Assembly (NCBI GenBank): GCA_902784045.1
Contig: CACZTE010000273.1
Coordinates: forward strand, 1-11,485
Direction: 5' to 3'
Length of the DNA: 11,485 bases
From: an uncultured Eubacterium sp.
Lineage (GTDB): Bacteria > Bacillota > Clostridia > Eubacteriales > Eubacteriaceae
In this document: positions 1-6,947 of the stretch, in pieces
How positions within the stretch are numbered: position 1 is the first letter of the stretch
How the letters are laid out: each line of letters starts with the position of its first letter
Notes under the pieces: generated by a model
The model's input: only the letters and a program-made list of their open reading frames with translations
The model's database searches: none
What the model was told of the DNA's origin: nothing
Made by a program: the position numbers and the translations under genes

Positions 1-1143
1 CCATTTGGCCTGCGTATCTTCCGTCGGCAGATACAGTCTGAAGGGTTTTTGTTTCTCAGGGCTGATCTCAGCATAAGGCATGCCAAGAATTTTCAGCGCC
101 TCCACCGCCGGGCTTTCCCGGAGATCGTCGGTGCCGGCGGCGTAGGCCAGACCGGCAACGGCAATGGGTGCCTTGATGCCTTTGAGCGTTTTTTTGAGAT
201 AGCGGGCTGCCGCTCCGGCTGACTGATCATGATATTGCAAAACACTTTTGGTCAGCGGCGTTTTGGCCGACACATCCCGCCCGCAATCCGTCCATTCGGC
301 GCATTCTCTGGCCAGGCGCGAGCCCGCGAATCCCGGAGACAGCGAGTGTGCCTTGTCCAGCCGGCGCGTGGCTTTGCCATGGGCGTTTAACAGGTCAAAC
401 ACCGCGTCGGCCTGAATGCCCGCCGCGCCGCAGACCGCCGCCGTCTCCCGGCGAAGCGCGTCTCTCACGGCAAACTCGACCGACGACGCCAGCGCCGCCG
501 CCTCGGCGGTGCGGGTGTCGGTGATCCGTGCGCGTTTGGTATAATCGGGCAGTTGACTGACGATGCCCGCCAACGCCTCGGGCATGTCGCCGTCACAGCC
601 GATGGCCAGCGCCCCGTCCTTTCGAAGGCCGGCGATCATCATGCCGTCATCGTAAAGGACCGGCATGGTCATCACCCGCACCGCGGGCGCGTCCGGTTCA
701 TCCTTTTGCCGATCCGCCAGCGCTTCATCGGCTACTTGCTGAAGCGTTGTCGCCGTTCCGATGCCGGCGGTGAGTCTCAGCACCACCGCCCGATTCTCGG
801 GACATTGGGCGGCAATCTGGCGGACAATGGACGCCGCGAAACGCGTGCCCGGTCTGCCCGCGTCATCCGGCGGCGTCATACACGTCACAAAAATCACCGG
901 ACATTCGCGAATGACCCGCCTCAAATTGGGACAAAGCACCAGTTTTCGGCCGGCTATCCCTTTTTCCGTTAAATCCCGCAAACCCGGCTCCTCACCGGGA
1001 AGCTCCTCATCGGCAACGGCGTTAACCATTTCTTCATCGAGATCCGATAGCAATACCGTGACCTCCGCTTCGGCAAGCACCCCCGCCAAAACCATTCCCG
1101 TGACCGTCATGCCGACAACGCCCGCGGTTAATTGTGTACTCAT
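1..1143 (-). CDS. UDP-glucose/GDP-mannose dehydrogenase family protein, catalytically degenerate, 3' end off window
   Basis: The frame is open from ATG at 1143 to the window edge (381 codons, no stop); the family is usually about 430-450 residues, so perhaps 50-70 C-terminal residues are missing. GGAGGAG five bases upstream fixes the start. The order of family landmarks is kept: N-terminal Rossmann strand, EPGL (52-55), TPP (90-92), a GT after the central strand (129-130), and the C-terminal block GLAYAAGTDDLRESPA (331-346). Key residues are not kept. The nucleotide-binding GxGxxG reads GMTVTG (11-16). The catalytic segment normally GGSCFPKD reads AGSRLARE (273-280), with Arg276 where the nucleophilic Cys should be. 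The helix normally containing K-x-A-S-N reads A-L-A-S-S (217-221). The NPEFLREG segment is also lost. Known family members oxidise a sugar nucleotide to the uronic acid with NAD+; I infer this copy cannot. No frameshift was seen, so it looks maintained. A binding or regulatory role is possible. It probably shares a transcript with the CmpB-type gene upstream. Confidence 0.82.
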   Translation of the reverse strand, partial: MSTQLTAGVVGMTVTGMVLAGVLAEAEVTVLLSDLDEEMVNAVADEELPGEEPGLRDLTEKGIAGRKLVLCPNLRRVIRECPVIFVTCMTPPDDAGRPGTRFAASIVRQIAAQCPENRAVVLRLTAGIGTATTLQQVADEALADRQKDEPDAPAVRVMTMPVLYDDGMMIAGLRKDGALAIGCDGDMPEALAGIVSQLPDYTKRARITDTRTAEAAALASSVEFAVRDALRRETAAVCGAAGIQADAVFDLLNAHGKATRRLDKAHSLSPGFAGSRLARECAEWTDCGRDVSAKTPLTKSVLQYHDQSAGAAARYLKKTLKGIKAPIAVAGLAYAAGTDDLRESPAVEALKILGMPYAEISPEKQKPFRLYLPTEDTQAKW

Positions 1144-1148
1144 ATATT

Positions 1149-1155
1149 CTCCTCC
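1149..1155 (-). promoter_or_regulatory. Ribosome binding site of the dehydrogenase-like gene
   Basis: GGAGGAG on the minus strand, five bases before the ATG at 1143. It supports this start for a gene whose stop lies outside the window. Confidence 0.8.
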
Positions 1156-1161
1156 ACCCGC

Positions 1162-1179
1162 TTCGCGGGGTAAGTTCGT
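1162..1179. repeat. 18-bp direct repeat, copy 1
   Basis: TTCGCGGGGTAAGTTCGT, identical at 17 of 18 positions to the copy at 1327-1344. Together with the preceding bases it forms a small hairpin (CCCGC-TTC-GCGGG) just upstream of the dehydrogenase-like gene's ribosome binding site. The two copies flank the palindromic element at 1216-1294. Confidence 0.75.
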
Positions 1180-1215
1180 AAAAAGCGTTCGCGTCAAATC
1201 TGAATAAACCTTTTT

Positions 1216-1294
1216 CTCGCTGATTGCGCTGATACACACGGATTAAAAAATAAATAATAATCATTGATCTGCGATTATCCGCGTCATCTGCGAG
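1216..1294. repeat. Imperfect palindromic intergenic repeat
   Basis: The left arm begins CTCGCTGATTGCGCTGATA and the reverse complement of the right arm begins CTCGCAGATGACGCGGATAA. They pair with scattered mismatches around an A/T-rich centre at about 1241-1262. Both arms are built from a recurring GAT-N-CGC-like unit of about 10 bases. Sequences of this style (alternating GATTA / CGCTGATT blocks around an AT-rich centre) are known as dispersed intergenic repeats in many bacteria. That this one is multi-copy is an inference which needs the rest of the genome. Confidence 0.6.
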
Positions 1295-1326
1295 AGACTG
1301 AATGAGACGCTCACTTATTTACCTAT

Positions 1327-1344
1327 TTCGCAGGGTAAGTTCGT
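1327..1344. repeat. 18-bp direct repeat, copy 2
   Basis: TTCGCAGGGTAAGTTCGT, one base different from the copy at 1162-1179. It lies immediately after the stop codon of the CmpB-type gene on the minus strand. The flanking TTACC...GGTAA can form a short stem. Confidence 0.75.
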
Positions 1345-1345
1345 T

Positions 1346-2311
1346 TTATTCTAAATTCGTTTCTTTTTTCATTTCAGTGATGATGTCGTCATAATCCCGG
1401 CTTTTCATGGTGGGGAAGGCTCTGATCAGACGACCGGCGCCAATATACCGCGTTTCTTTCAAATAAGCGGCAAGGGATTTTTTACGCCGGTCGAATTCCG
1501 TCACCGCGGCCTCCCGCTTCGCGGAAACCCCTGCCAGCGCGACGCCTTTTCGCGCGTCAAAAGCTTTGACCGCGCCGGCTCTGCGCTCACCGAGGCTGCG
1601 CATGGTCTCCTCGGCGTTATCCCGAAACTCTGCCTTGGCCAGTGCCATCTGCACCTGCTGATGTTCCAGGCTCTGTGTGGCGTTTAACGCGTTGCCGCCA
1701 ATGCTTTCCGTCATCGAATCCGATACACGGCGCAAAGAATCACGCATGGTTTTGACCGTCCGCAGTCTCTTGTCAAGTCCTTTAAGCACCGCCAATGACA
1801 CGCCGACGTCCACACCCAAAATCGTATAGAGCGCCAATAATAGCCAAACCCCAATGGAAGGAGGGATCAAACCGGTTGTCAGACGAGAGACCAAAGGATG
1901 CACCACTTCTGCCGCGACGAGGGAGCCGGCGCCCCAGGCCAAACTGAATCGCAGGCAAATATAACCGCCCAGATTAAAACGCTGATTGCTGTAATCCCAC
2001 CACCGGGTGTGATACAGCTTATCCAAAACCCAGCCGCCCAAGAGCTCGATGGCCGTTGTGAGAATCATGCCGCCGAAAAACACCGCGACGATGCGCTCCC
2101 ATCCGGTCAAACCGCCGGTAACCGTTTTTTCCATCATGATAATGAGGATCATGCCGAATCCGTAAATCGGACAAATCGGTCCGTTTAAAAAACCGCGATT
2201 CACGATGACCCCCTGTTTAACGGCATGAAAAATCACTTCGACCACCCAGCCGAGAAATCCGTAAATCAAAAACCAGGCAGCCAATTCATAAAGTGTTATT
2301 CCCGCGATCAT
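1346..2311 (-). CDS. CmpB-type putative ABC-transporter membrane protein (PF06541-like) with charged C-terminal extension
   Basis: 321 residues. The N-terminal half carries the signature of the family named putative ABC-transporter type IV / CmpB: YGFLGWVVEV (17-26), then NRGFLNGPICPIYGFG (38-53), an ELLGGWVLDKLY block (89-100), WWDYS (104-108) and a LRFSLAWG helix (120-127). Five hydrophobic segments are visible at about 7-30, 47-61, 72-97, 115-137 and 147-176. Residues 181-321 are charged and helix-prone, probably cytoplasmic, with possible coiled coil at about 225-300. The biochemical role of the family is not established; the transporter name comes from annotation. AAGGAG sits about five bases before the ATG, and a TTGACC-17-GATAAT promoter lies just upstream. 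No clear terminator follows: the next gene is 202 bases away across a repeat, so co-transcription is likely. Confidence 0.85.
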   Translation of the reverse strand: MIAGITLYELAAWFLIYGFLGWVVEVIFHAVKQGVIVNRGFLNGPICPIYGFGMILIIMMEKTVTGGLTGWERIVAVFFGGMILTTAIELLGGWVLDKLYHTRWWDYSNQRFNLGGYICLRFSLAWGAGSLVAAEVVHPLVSRLTTGLIPPSIGVWLLLALYTILGVDVGVSLAVLKGLDKRLRTVKTMRDSLRRVSDSMTESIGGNALNATQSLEHQQVQMALAKAEFRDNAEETMRSLGERRAGAVKAFDARKGVALAGVSAKREAAVTEFDRRKKSLAAYLKETRYIGAGRLIRAFPTMKSRDYDDIITEMKKETNLE

Positions 2312-2340
2312 GATATCTCCTTCTCATAGTCGTTGCTTCT

Positions 2341-2369
2341 ATTATCGGTTAATTTTTCAATCAGGTCAA
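2341..2369 (-). promoter_or_regulatory. Sigma-A-type promoter of the CmpB-type gene
   Basis: On the minus strand, TTGACC (2364-2369) and GATAAT (2341-2346) are separated by exactly 17 bases. Each hexamer matches the consensus at five of six positions. The predicted start is about 25 bases before the ATG at 2311, with the ribosome binding site between. Confidence 0.75.
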
Positions 2370-2390
2370 GGCATTAAAATGCTGTCTTTA

Positions 2391-2399
2391 TGATATAAT
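2391..2399 (+). promoter_or_regulatory. Extended -10 promoter of the metallohydrolase gene
   Basis: TGATATAAT is a perfect TATAAT preceded by TG-N. No good -35 hexamer stands at the right distance, which fits an extended -10 promoter. Its -35 zone abuts the -35 of the divergent minus-strand promoter, so the two polymerases would compete. The leader to the start codon is about 70 bases. Confidence 0.65.
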
Positions 2400-2476
2400 G
2401 AACAAACAAAAGCAATCATACCCTTCGGGGCGAAAAACGAGGGGAAAATAATAATGATCATCTGGAGAAAGGAGAC

Positions 2477-3388
2477 ATGATGACTGAAGTGATTGAAACG
2501 CCGGTTTCCAAAAAAAGATCCAAAAAAACCGCGGGATCCGTCAAACCGATCCGCAAAAGCAATCAAAGCGCCAAAGCGCCTCACCAAACCGATCTGATTA
2601 TGCTCGGCACAGGCAACGCCATGGTGACCGAATGCTATAACACCTGTTTTATCCTGGCCGGACCCGGTGAAAAACTGCTCGTGGACGCCGGCGGCGGCAA
2701 CGGCATCATGACACAGCTTAAAAAAGCCGGCATTGCCATTTGCGATATCCACAATATGATTGTGACCCACGCTCACACCGATCATGTGCTCGGCGTCATT
2801 TGGGTGATGCGCATGGTGGCATCCGCCATGGAAAAAGGCCATTTTACCGGCTGTTTCCGTATTTTTTGCCATGATGGCGTCGCTGAGCTATTAACTTATA
2901 TGGGCCGCCGCCTTTTGGCCAAAAACCAACGCCGCCACATCGGTGAGCGTCTGTTAATCGTGCCGGTTTCCGACGGCGCGCGCATCTACGCCGCCGATTT
3001 TAATCTCACCTTTTTTGACATTCATTCCACCAAGGCGCGCCAATTCGGTTTTCGCGCGGAGCTGCCCGACGGCAAAACGCTGGTCTGCCTCGGCGATGAG
3101 CCGTTTTACGAAGGCAATCGTCACGTTGTCTCCGGCTGTGATTGGCTGCTATCCGAAGCTTTCTGCCTGTATGCCGACCGCGAGATTTATCATCCCTATG
3201 ACATCAGCCATTCCACCGCGAAAGACGCCGCCGAAGTCGCCGCCGATCTCGGCGTTTCCGCCCTGGTGCTCTACCATACCGTTGACGATAATCTCGCGCA
3301 TCGGCGGGAGGACTACACTGCCGAAGCCGCCGGCTATTTTGACGGCCGCATCGAAGTACCCGATGATTTAGAAATCATCGCCCTTTAA
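2477..3388 (+). CDS. Metallo-beta-lactamase-fold hydrolase, RNase Z-like
   Basis: 303 residues. After a Lys/Ser-rich N-terminal extension of about 36 residues, the fold begins with LGTGNA (43-48). The metal-binding HAHTDH motif is at 98-103, with likely further ligands Asp207 (in GDEP) and His268 (in LYHT). The block ISHSTAKDAAEVA (243-255) followed by LVLYHT closely resembles the HST and terminal-His region of ribonuclease Z and related phosphodiesterases. I infer a zinc-dependent hydrolase acting on a phosphodiester or similar bond; the substrate is unknown. It is not confidently the housekeeping RNase Z, because GDT is replaced by GDE and the N-terminal tail is unusual. Two adjacent ATG codons occur (2477 and 2480). 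AAAGGAG ends only two bases before the first and five before the second, so 2480 may be the real start. The gene is monocistronic, with its own promoter and terminator. Confidence 0.85.
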   Translation: MMTEVIETPVSKKRSKKTAGSVKPIRKSNQSAKAPHQTDLIMLGTGNAMVTECYNTCFILAGPGEKLLVDAGGGNGIMTQLKKAGIAICDIHNMIVTHAHTDHVLGVIWVMRMVASAMEKGHFTGCFRIFCHDGVAELLTYMGRRLLAKNQRRHIGERLLIVPVSDGARIYAADFNLTFFDIHSTKARQFGFRAELPDGKTLVCLGDEPFYEGNRHVVSGCDWLLSEAFCLYADREIYHPYDISHSTAKDAAEVAADLGVSALVLYHTVDDNLAHRREDYTAEAAGYFDGRIEVPDDLEIIAL

Positions 3389-3397
3389 CACATCGCT

Positions 3398-3435
3398 AAA
3401 AAAACACGCGAAACATTATGCCTTCGCGTGTTTTT
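3398..3435. terminator. Bidirectional rho-independent terminator
   Basis: The perfect stem AAAAACACGCGAA / TTCGCGTGTTTTT (3400-3412 with 3423-3435) has a 10-base loop. It has a T run on the plus strand and a seven-base A run (3398-3404) that becomes a U tract on the minus strand. It ends the plus-strand hydrolase gene ten bases after its stop. It can also stop minus-strand transcription coming from the ABC operon or from any transcript in 3436-3832. Confidence 0.9.
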
Positions 3436-3832
3436 CAATTTGATTTTGTCAACCTGTTTTGTCATTGGCTTCGGGCAAGGGGTTCATCGGCATCTTTGAC
3501 CGAGATGATTGTTTTCCCGGTTGGTTTCACGGTTTGACGCCTTTGGTGAAAACAATCTATTTCATTGACCCCGTTAATTTTTCTTTCGGTATACAAGAGA
3601 AGCCCGGTTGATCTCAAGTTTTGGGTTGGCCGCGTCAACAGCCGGCGCTTTTGTCAAGCAATCGACAAAGCCCTTTGATATGGCGGCGCAACACGCGTCA
3701 TTCATTTGCTTTCGCTTCAATTCCAACCCACGCGTCAATTCCAGAAAACACAGACGGTCATCGCTTTGTCTGCATAAAACAGCAAGATTGGCGTGGAAAG
3801 ACCGCGGGAAAATCAAGAGCGCGAAGCGTGGG
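3436..3832. other. Gene-poor interval of about 400 bp with inverted and direct repeats; possible small-RNA unit
   Basis: No protein family was recognised on either strand. Several frames are open (about 80 codons minus 3574-3816; about 94 codons plus 3608-3892, overlapping the permease gene), but none has a convincing ribosome binding site and they overlap one another. Visible structure: a perfect 10-bp inverted repeat GATTGTTTTC / GAAAACAATC (3507-3516, 3548-3557), an imperfect 21-bp direct repeat starting CCCGGTTG (3517 and 3603; 17 of 21 positions), and a weak minus-strand promoter, TTGAGA (3612-3617), 18 bases, TATACC (3588-3593). A transcript from it would be about 180 bases and end at the terminator at 3398-3435. 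This could be a small RNA, a decayed gene or simply the 3' untranslated region of the ABC operon. Confidence 0.4.
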
Positions 3833-6154
3833 CTACTCCACGTTTTTCAGCGCCTCGTCCATCGGCACTTTGGTGATTTTGCGATATTCTAACACCGCGA
3901 CAACACCGTAAGTCAAAAGGCCCAGCCCCGCAACCTTCAAATACTCCATCGGACTGTCATACACATTAATCCATCCCGAAAGGCTTTGCACCATCACAAT
4001 CCGGAATAGAACTTCCAAAATAAACCGGTCGATGATTAAAGTGATCAACGTGCTGAAAACCACCACGATCGTCGTTGCCATTAAATAGAGCCCGGCGATT
4101 TCCCCGTCGCGATAGCCGAGAATTTTGACCATGGAGATGGACTGCGCGTTTTTCTCGATAATAAGCTTGGACAGCAGATAAATCATCACGACAAAAAGCA
4201 GCACCGCGAAAACATCGAGCATCACCATCATGCTGCCCATCGACACGTCAAGCTGCCTCGTCACCTTGGTGAGCCCCTCAAAATCAATGATGGTCCCGAA
4301 ATATTTTTCATTGATATCCGTGATTTTGCTCGAAGACAGATAACCGGAAAAATAATCCTCGGAAACATCAAAACTTTTGGCAAACAGCCTTTGAGTCATA
4401 AAGACGCAGACCGCGCCTTCATAGGGATAAATACCGCCGATCTCAAAGGTATAGGTTTTGTCCTCAAACGCTTCTTTAAGGGTGATGTGATCTCCGGGGG
4501 ATAGCATATATTTGTCAGCGTAGGCCTTGGAAATATAAACTTTGTCGCTGGTATCATCGATTTTCACGTATCGGCTGTGACGGTCAATACCGTAAACAGA
4601 AATATCCTCAACTTTATAATGGTTGTCCCCCATGGATTTCAATGAGATGATTGAAAATTTTTCGGCGTCGGGATTATCGGTTTGGATGCCGGTCTGAAAA
4701 AAGATACCGCTTAACATGGTGACGAGCGGGTTGTCGCCGGACATATTTTCGACGGGCATATTGAGCATGTATTGATAGTCGCAAAGCATATTTTGTCCGA
4801 TCGTGTCCTGATAATGATGAATGGTCGCCGGCAAAAACAACCCGAACATCAGCAACGCGTTGGCCAAAAGAATGCCGAAAAACATCACGATGTAACCTCC
4901 GGCATTTTGAAAGATAATCCGCAGGCGAAAGCGTCTGAAAATCGGCAGCCGGTGACTGAGAGGAACCGCTTTTTTCCCTTTGTTCCGTCTTAAATCCCTG
5001 CGCAAAAACTTAAGCGGCGAAAGCCTTAATTTCCGGTACAGGCTGAGATAAGTGATGATCAACATCACAACGAAAGGAATGATCGTCGTCTCGAAAAACG
5101 CGGTGGCGTTCCAACGGGTAACATAAGTCGGCAGGCTGTAGCTGTTGTAATATAGATAGGCACAAAGATCTTTAAATATCGTATACCCCAAAACATTGCC
5201 AACGACAGCCGCGAACAGCGAAACAATCATCGGCAACGCCAAGTAATGCCGAATGAGTTCCCCGCGGGTATACCCCGATGCCAAAAGGGTGCCGATGACG
5301 GCGGACTCCGCGGTAATGGTATCGCTGATAGTCACGGCAAATACAAAAGCGATAATGACGATCATAATCACGAGAAACAACTCGATCATCGCTTTGTCGC
5401 TTCCCATATCGTCACCGGTAAACATGATGGCTTGATTGGCGTAACGCGGGGTAAAAGCTTTGAGGGGAATCGTTTTGGCGACAACCTTCATCAAATGATC
5501 GCTTCGTTCTTTTTCCGCCTCAGTCGTCCGCGGAGGATCATTGTAGGTAAAGGCGTAATCATAGGTCAGACCGTCGGAATCAAAAGTGTCGAAAACCGAT
5601 TGGGGCACAATGCCCACACCGAATTTGACGGCGTCGAACATCATATCCGTATTATCGGAAAACATTGTGCTGTAATCCGATAAGGCGGCAAAACCGGTCA
5701 CGCGATAATCAAGTCCGCCAATGGTTAAAGTATCTCCGATTTTGATGCCGTTGTTGTTGGCATAACATCGATCGATGGCTATCTCGCCGGGCCCTTTTGC
5801 GGACTCTCCCGCCATCATGCAAACCTTGTTGACCGCTGTTCGGTCGGCGAACAAACGCAAAGTCGTGCCGCCCGATACCGCCTGATCCGAATAAAACAGC
5901 TTGTAGACTTTAACACCTTCGGCTTCAATGGTTGCCTTTTGATAGGCGTTGATGGGACGATCCGAGACAAAATTGCCGTCTTCGATGTTGTATTTCTCAA
6001 AGCTTTCGTTATAGGCGGCAATCATGCTGTCATCAGCTACCAAAAATCCCGAGCAAAAACCGATGCTGATCACCAGCATGATAAAAATCACAGCGTATTT
6101 TCCAAAATCACTTTTGAGTTCCCGAAGAAGGCGTTTGTTAAGAGGATTTCTCAT
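3833..6154 (-). CDS. FtsX/MacB-type ABC transporter permease
   Basis: 773 residues with a duplicated permease layout. Hydrophobic segments at about 19-39, 257-279, 305-327, 352-373, 420-442, 641-664, 686-708 and 738-756 give a 1+3+1+3 arrangement. Two large extracellular domains lie at about 40-255 and 443-640. The segments after the second and sixth helices (SAVIGTLLASGYTRGEL, 284-300; SISMVKILGYRDGEI, 672-686) are the typical FtsX coupling stretches that contact the ATPase. Proteins of this class work as mechanotransmission or extrusion ABC systems, often for antimicrobial peptides, lipoproteins or cell-wall control; the substrate cannot be told here. The start codon lies seven bases after the ATPase stop with only a weak ribosome binding site (GGTAGG spans the ATPase stop), so translation is probably coupled. 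The hydrophobic order and length fit a full-length protein. Confidence 0.9.
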   Translation of the reverse strand: MRNPLNKRLLRELKSDFGKYAVIFIMLVISIGFCSGFLVADDSMIAAYNESFEKYNIEDGNFVSDRPINAYQKATIEAEGVKVYKLFYSDQAVSGGTTLRLFADRTAVNKVCMMAGESAKGPGEIAIDRCYANNNGIKIGDTLTIGGLDYRVTGFAALSDYSTMFSDNTDMMFDAVKFGVGIVPQSVFDTFDSDGLTYDYAFTYNDPPRTTEAEKERSDHLMKVVAKTIPLKAFTPRYANQAIMFTGDDMGSDKAMIELFLVIMIVIIAFVFAVTISDTITAESAVIGTLLASGYTRGELIRHYLALPMIVSLFAAVVGNVLGYTIFKDLCAYLYYNSYSLPTYVTRWNATAFFETTIIPFVVMLIITYLSLYRKLRLSPLKFLRRDLRRNKGKKAVPLSHRLPIFRRFRLRIIFQNAGGYIVMFFGILLANALLMFGLFLPATIHHYQDTIGQNMLCDYQYMLNMPVENMSGDNPLVTMLSGIFFQTGIQTDNPDAEKFSIISLKSMGDNHYKVEDISVYGIDRHSRYVKIDDTSDKVYISKAYADKYMLSPGDHITLKEAFEDKTYTFEIGGIYPYEGAVCVFMTQRLFAKSFDVSEDYFSGYLSSSKITDINEKYFGTIIDFEGLTKVTRQLDVSMGSMMVMLDVFAVLLFVVMIYLLSKLIIEKNAQSISMVKILGYRDGEIAGLYLMATTIVVVFSTLITLIIDRFILEVLFRIVMVQSLSGWINVYDSPMEYLKVAGLGLLTYGVVAVLEYRKITKVPMDEALKNVE

Positions 6155-6161
6155 CGAGTAC

Positions 6162-6860
6162 CTACCATTCCAATGCTTCAGCCGGGATTTTATCCGGATT
6201 GTCTATCCGGTCGCGAATCATGCCGTCTTTGAGACGAACCGTCACGTCCGCCATATGGGAAATCGCGTCGTTGTGCGTCACCATAACAACCGTGCTTCCG
6301 TATTTTTGATTAACCGTTTCGATGAGTTTTAATATTTCTTTGGATGTTTTGTAATCAAGGGCCCCCGTCGGCTCATCGCAAAGCAGGATTCCAGGATTTT
6401 TGATAACGGCACGGCCGATGGCCGTGCGCTGTTGCTGCCCGCCGGAAAGCTGTCCGGGCAATTTGTTCTGATGCATCGTAAGACCCAGAATTTCCAATAT
6501 TTCATCGATAGGCAGCGGATTTTTCCCCAGATAACCGCCAACTTCGATATTTTCTCTTACGGTCAGATTGGGAATCAGGTTATACATCTGAAAAATATAT
6601 CCCAGATGTTCTCTGCGATAAGCTGTCAATTCCGTGCCCTTCATCACTGACATGCGTTTGCCGTCTATCTCAATTTCGCCGGAATCCGCTGAGTCAATCC
6701 CGCCGATAATGTTGAGCAGCGTGGATTTTCCCGAACCCGACGGACCAAGCAGTACGCAAAACTTACCTTTGTCCAGTTCAATACTCACATTTTTTAAGAC
6801 GTCAACTTTATTTTCGCCTTCACCGTATGATTTTGTTACGTTTTCGAGTTTTAAAAACAT
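6162..6860 (-). CDS. MacB/LolD-type ABC transporter ATP-binding protein
   Basis: 232 residues with a complete nucleotide-binding domain: Walker A GPSGSGKST (39-47), Q-loop Gln91, signature LSGGQ (138-142), Walker B ILLCDEPTGALD with catalytic Glu163, and switch His196 in VTHND. The EPTGALD wording and the length are typical of the MacB/LolD/FtsE group that pairs with FtsX-fold permeases. It hydrolyses ATP in the cytoplasm and should drive the permease encoded immediately downstream. AGAAGG stands about seven bases before the ATG. The upstream promoter contains a perfect 16-bp palindrome, suggesting repressor control of the operon. All catalytic residues are present. The pair is an exporter-like or mechanotransmission module, not an importer, as no solute-binding protein is present. 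Confidence 0.94.
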   Translation of the reverse strand: MFLKLENVTKSYGEGENKVDVLKNVSIELDKGKFCVLLGPSGSGKSTLLNIIGGIDSADSGEIEIDGKRMSVMKGTELTAYRREHLGYIFQMYNLIPNLTVRENIEVGGYLGKNPLPIDEILEILGLTMHQNKLPGQLSGGQQQRTAIGRAVIKNPGILLCDEPTGALDYKTSKEILKLIETVNQKYGSTVVMVTHNDAISHMADVTVRLKDGMIRDRIDNPDKIPAEALEW

Positions 6861-6892
6861 GGCTTACCTTCTAATGATAAAATAAAAAATGT

Positions 6893-6909
6893 CAACGAAA
6901 ACTTCGTCG
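6893..6909 (-). other. Leader hairpin upstream of the ABC operon
   Basis: CGACGAA-GTT-TTCGTTG on the minus strand forms a seven-pair stem with one G-U pair, in the 5' leader between the promoter and the ATPase start. A T-rich stretch follows. It could be an attenuator, but no alternative antiterminator pairing is evident. Confidence 0.3.
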
Positions 6910-6931
6910 CTCTATGCGGCATTCTTCATTA

Positions 6932-6947
6932 GTTAGCTTACGCTAAC
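6932..6947. promoter_or_regulatory. Palindromic operator candidate overlapping the ABC promoter
   Basis: GTTAGC-TTAC-GCTAAC is a perfect inverted repeat of two six-base arms with a four-base centre, covering the -10 and part of the spacer. Palindromes of this size and position are typical of TetR-family operators, and such regulators often control drug or peptide exporters. No regulator gene is present in the window. Confidence 0.55.

Noticed and set aside
553..1207. Plus-strand open frames of 139 and 148 codons
   Set aside because: They are antisense to the dehydrogenase-like gene, whose family motifs read cleanly on the minus strand. They lack ribosome binding sites and recognisable motifs.
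2411..2445. C/G-rich stretch CCCTTCGGGG...GAGGGG in the hydrolase leader as a terminator or riboswitch
   Set aside because: The stem is only three or four pairs, has no T run and matches no known leader.
3827..3847. Plus-strand hairpin CGTGG/CCACG followed by TTTTT
   Set aside because: The stem is only five pairs, overlaps the permease stop codon, and no plus-strand gene precedes it.
5246..5683. Plus-strand 145-codon frame
   Set aside because: Antisense to the FtsX-type permease, whose membrane segments and coupling motifs are clear. No ribosome binding site.
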